Shown here: one piece after another, positions 14,254 through 15,516 of the stretch
Position numbering within the stretch: position 1 is the stretch's first letter
Layout of the letters: every line of letters starts with the position of its first letter
Source: Eubacterium sp.
GTDB taxonomy: Bacteria > Bacillota > Clostridia > Oscillospirales > Acutalibacteraceae
Assembly: GCA_029050995.1 (NCBI GenBank)
Contig: JAIDLO010000181.1
Location: 1-15,516, forward strand
Reading direction: 5' to 3'
DNA: 15,516 bases
Notes under the pieces: generated by a model
Told to the model about the DNA's origin: nothing
The model's input: only the letters and a program-made list of their open reading frames with translations
The model's database searches: none
Program-made: the position numbers and the translations under genes

Positions 14254-15267
14254 TTATTTAATTTTCTTAATATTTTCCTCTCTTGAGCGGCGCTCTATGG
14301 TGTTTTCAACCATAATCTTTGCCTGGCTCTTTCTTGGAGGGAAGAATTTTGCAATAAATAACTGCTGGAATACTGCAATAAGGTTTGAAATAATCCAGTA
14401 GAAGCCAACTGCGGCAGGCACTTTGAATGCAATGTAGAATGAGAAAAGAGGCATCATAAGCATCATGAGCATCATCTGGCTCATCTGCTGTGCTGCAGCC
14501 GGGTTGGTTTTCTTTGAAATCCTTGTTGAAATAAGTGTTGAACAAAGAGATGTAAGCAGTGATAAAATCGGAACAATAACGATAATTCCGTCTTTCCAAT
14601 GCGGAATAGCCGTCATATCCAAACCGCCAATGTACAGTCCTGAACGGAAGCTGTCTATCGCAGAGATTTTATCAGCAGTAAACATATCAGGAAGCTTTGC
14701 AGCAAGTGTTTCTTTTAATGCATCCCAATTTTCAAGAATACCAAGCTGCATATAGTTTCCGCTGTATTTTGCATCTTCTAAAAGCTTTATAAGGTATTCA
14801 GACTGATCATTGATATTGCTGATGCCGATAACATAGGAAAGCGGATAATAGATAATTCCAACGATACCCATAAGGAAGATCATCTGGAAAACCATAGGAC
14901 CGCAGCCCATCTGCATAGGGTTGTGACCTTCCCTTGCGTAAAGCTCCTGCATTTCCTCGTTCATCTTAGCCTGCGCCTTCTGACGCTGCCTTTGATCTGC
15001 TATGCCCCTAACGTTATATTTCTTTTGGATTTTTTGAATTTTTGGCTGAATTCTTGCGCTTTTTGCAGTAGTTTTCTGCTGCCTTATATTGATAGGAAGC
15101 AAAACAAGCCTTGTTAAAATCGTAAACAAAATGATTGCAATGAAATAATCATTCTGAAGAATATCAAGCAAAAAGTGCATGCATTTACCGAAAAGCCAGT
15201 AAAGCGGCATAAACGGACCGCCGCCGCTTGCAGCCATTTTAAGTAAAATAGGGCTAAGAATATTCAT
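14254..15267 (-). CDS. yidC: Membrane protein insertase YidC/Oxa1/SpoIIIJ
   Basis: Inserts and folds membrane proteins with or without the Sec translocon; 337 residues. Seen: the first conserved helix IAIILFTILTRLVLLPI with its hydrophilic-groove Arg53, followed by the basic coiled-coil loop (QQKTTAKSARIQPKIQKIQKKY to EMQELYAREGHNP, quoted in part); CGPMVFQMIFLMGIVGIIYYPL; an extracytoplasmic stretch of about 70 residues; then three Met/Ile/Leu-rich helices including AAQQMSQMMLMMLMMPLFSFYIA and VGFYWIISNLIAVFQQLF, and a basic tail. No lipobox Cys is seen, unlike Bacillus SpoIIIJ. The ATG overlaps the yidD stop by 4 nt (ATGA) with GAGGAA upstream. Confidence 0.94.
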   Translation of the reverse strand: MNILSPILLKMAASGGGPFMPLYWLFGKCMHFLLDILQNDYFIAIILFTILTRLVLLPINIRQQKTTAKSARIQPKIQKIQKKYNVRGIADQRQRQKAQAKMNEEMQELYAREGHNPMQMGCGPMVFQMIFLMGIVGIIYYPLSYVIGISNINDQSEYLIKLLEDAKYSGNYMQLGILENWDALKETLAAKLPDMFTADKISAIDSFRSGLYIGGLDMTAIPHWKDGIIVIVPILSLLTSLCSTLISTRISKKTNPAAAQQMSQMMLMMLMMPLFSFYIAFKVPAAVGFYWIISNLIAVFQQLFIAKFFPPRKSQAKIMVENTIERRSREENIKKIK

Positions 15268-15516
15268 TTAATTTCCTCATTTTTATTCTTTTTGGGAGGA
15301 ACAGGATCGTAACCGCCCTTAAAAAAGGGGTTGCACCTTAAAATTCTTCTTATCGCAAGAAGCGTGCCCTTAAAAACACCATGCACCTCAATTGCCTCAA
15401 TCGCATATTGAGAGCAGGTTGGCACATAGCGGCAAGAGCCGTGTGAAAACCTTGGGCTTAATGTAATCTGATAGGTACGGATCAGAAAAATAAACAGCTT
15501 TTTTATTAGATTCTTC
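15264..15516 (-). CDS. yidD: Membrane protein insertion efficiency factor YidD, 5'-truncated by window edge
   Basis: A small membrane-associated protein that helps YidC-dependent insertion. 83 residues are visible plus stop, beginning KNLIKKLFIFLIRTYQITLS at the edge (frame starts at 15515); the family is about 70-90 residues, so only the first residue or few are missing. Seen: an amphipathic basic N-terminus, then the family signatures SPRFSHGSCRYVPTCSQYA, AIEVHGVFKG, RRILRCNPFFKGGYDPVP and a charged tail. The three conserved Cys are present. It overlaps the yidC start by 4 nt. In most Firmicutes rnpA and rpmH lie immediately upstream, here off the window. Confidence 0.94.
   Translation of the reverse strand, partial: KNLIKKLFIFLIRTYQITLSPRFSHGSCRYVPTCSQYAIEAIEVHGVFKGTLLAIRRILRCNPFFKGGYDPVPPKKNKNEEIK

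Noticed and set aside
1..15516. CRISPR arrays, tRNA or rRNA genes, insertion sequences
   Set aside because: No direct repeats with regular spacers, no tRNA or rRNA-like sequence and no transposase were found on either strand.

Overview
The window is a core-chromosome segment from a low-to-medium G+C Gram-positive bacterium, most likely a Clostridia member of the gut type (Ruminococcaceae/Oscillospiraceae-like). This rests on the Firmicutes gene order around the replication origin, strong AGGAGG-type ribosome binding sites, sigma-A-like promoters, a Noc plus Soj/Spo0J set and two perfect parS sites. No rRNA, tRNA, CRISPR array or insertion sequence was recognised. I see no clear candidate for an entirely new system. 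The points of interest are unusual variants within known families, plus several intergenic structures.

Left part (1-5117) is mixed, lineage-specific DNA. A truncated iron-type alcohol dehydrogenase gene (minus, running off the left edge) is divergent from an MFS transporter gene (plus). Their predicted -35 boxes are 1 bp apart. Next, on the minus strand, come an ECF-type sigma factor and a membrane-anchored putative anti-sigma protein with overlapping genes, then trmB with its own promoter and terminator. A LacA/Maa-type hexapeptide O-acetyltransferase gene lies on plus, divergent from trmB, and ends at a bidirectional terminator shared with serS.

Right part (5118-15516) is the origin-proximal block, entirely on the minus strand. 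Read in the direction of transcription from the right edge it is yidD - yidC - jag(khpB) - [large hairpin] - mnmE - mnmG - rsmG - [terminator] - noc - [hairpins, parS x2] - soj(parA) - spo0J(parB) - serS - [terminator]. rnpA, rpmH and dnaA would be expected just beyond the right edge; that is inference from the conserved gene order.

Functional grouping: YidD/YidC insert membrane proteins. Jag/KhpB is an RNA-binding protein. MnmE and MnmG act together on the wobble uridine of tRNAs, and RsmG methylates 16S rRNA. Noc, Soj and Spo0J with the parS sites organise and segregate the origin and place the division site. serS, normally unrelated to segregation, is joined to the soj-spo0J operon by a 2-nt gap. 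trmB adds a second tRNA modification enzyme. All promoter and terminator calls are by-eye pattern matches, and no similarity search could be run.
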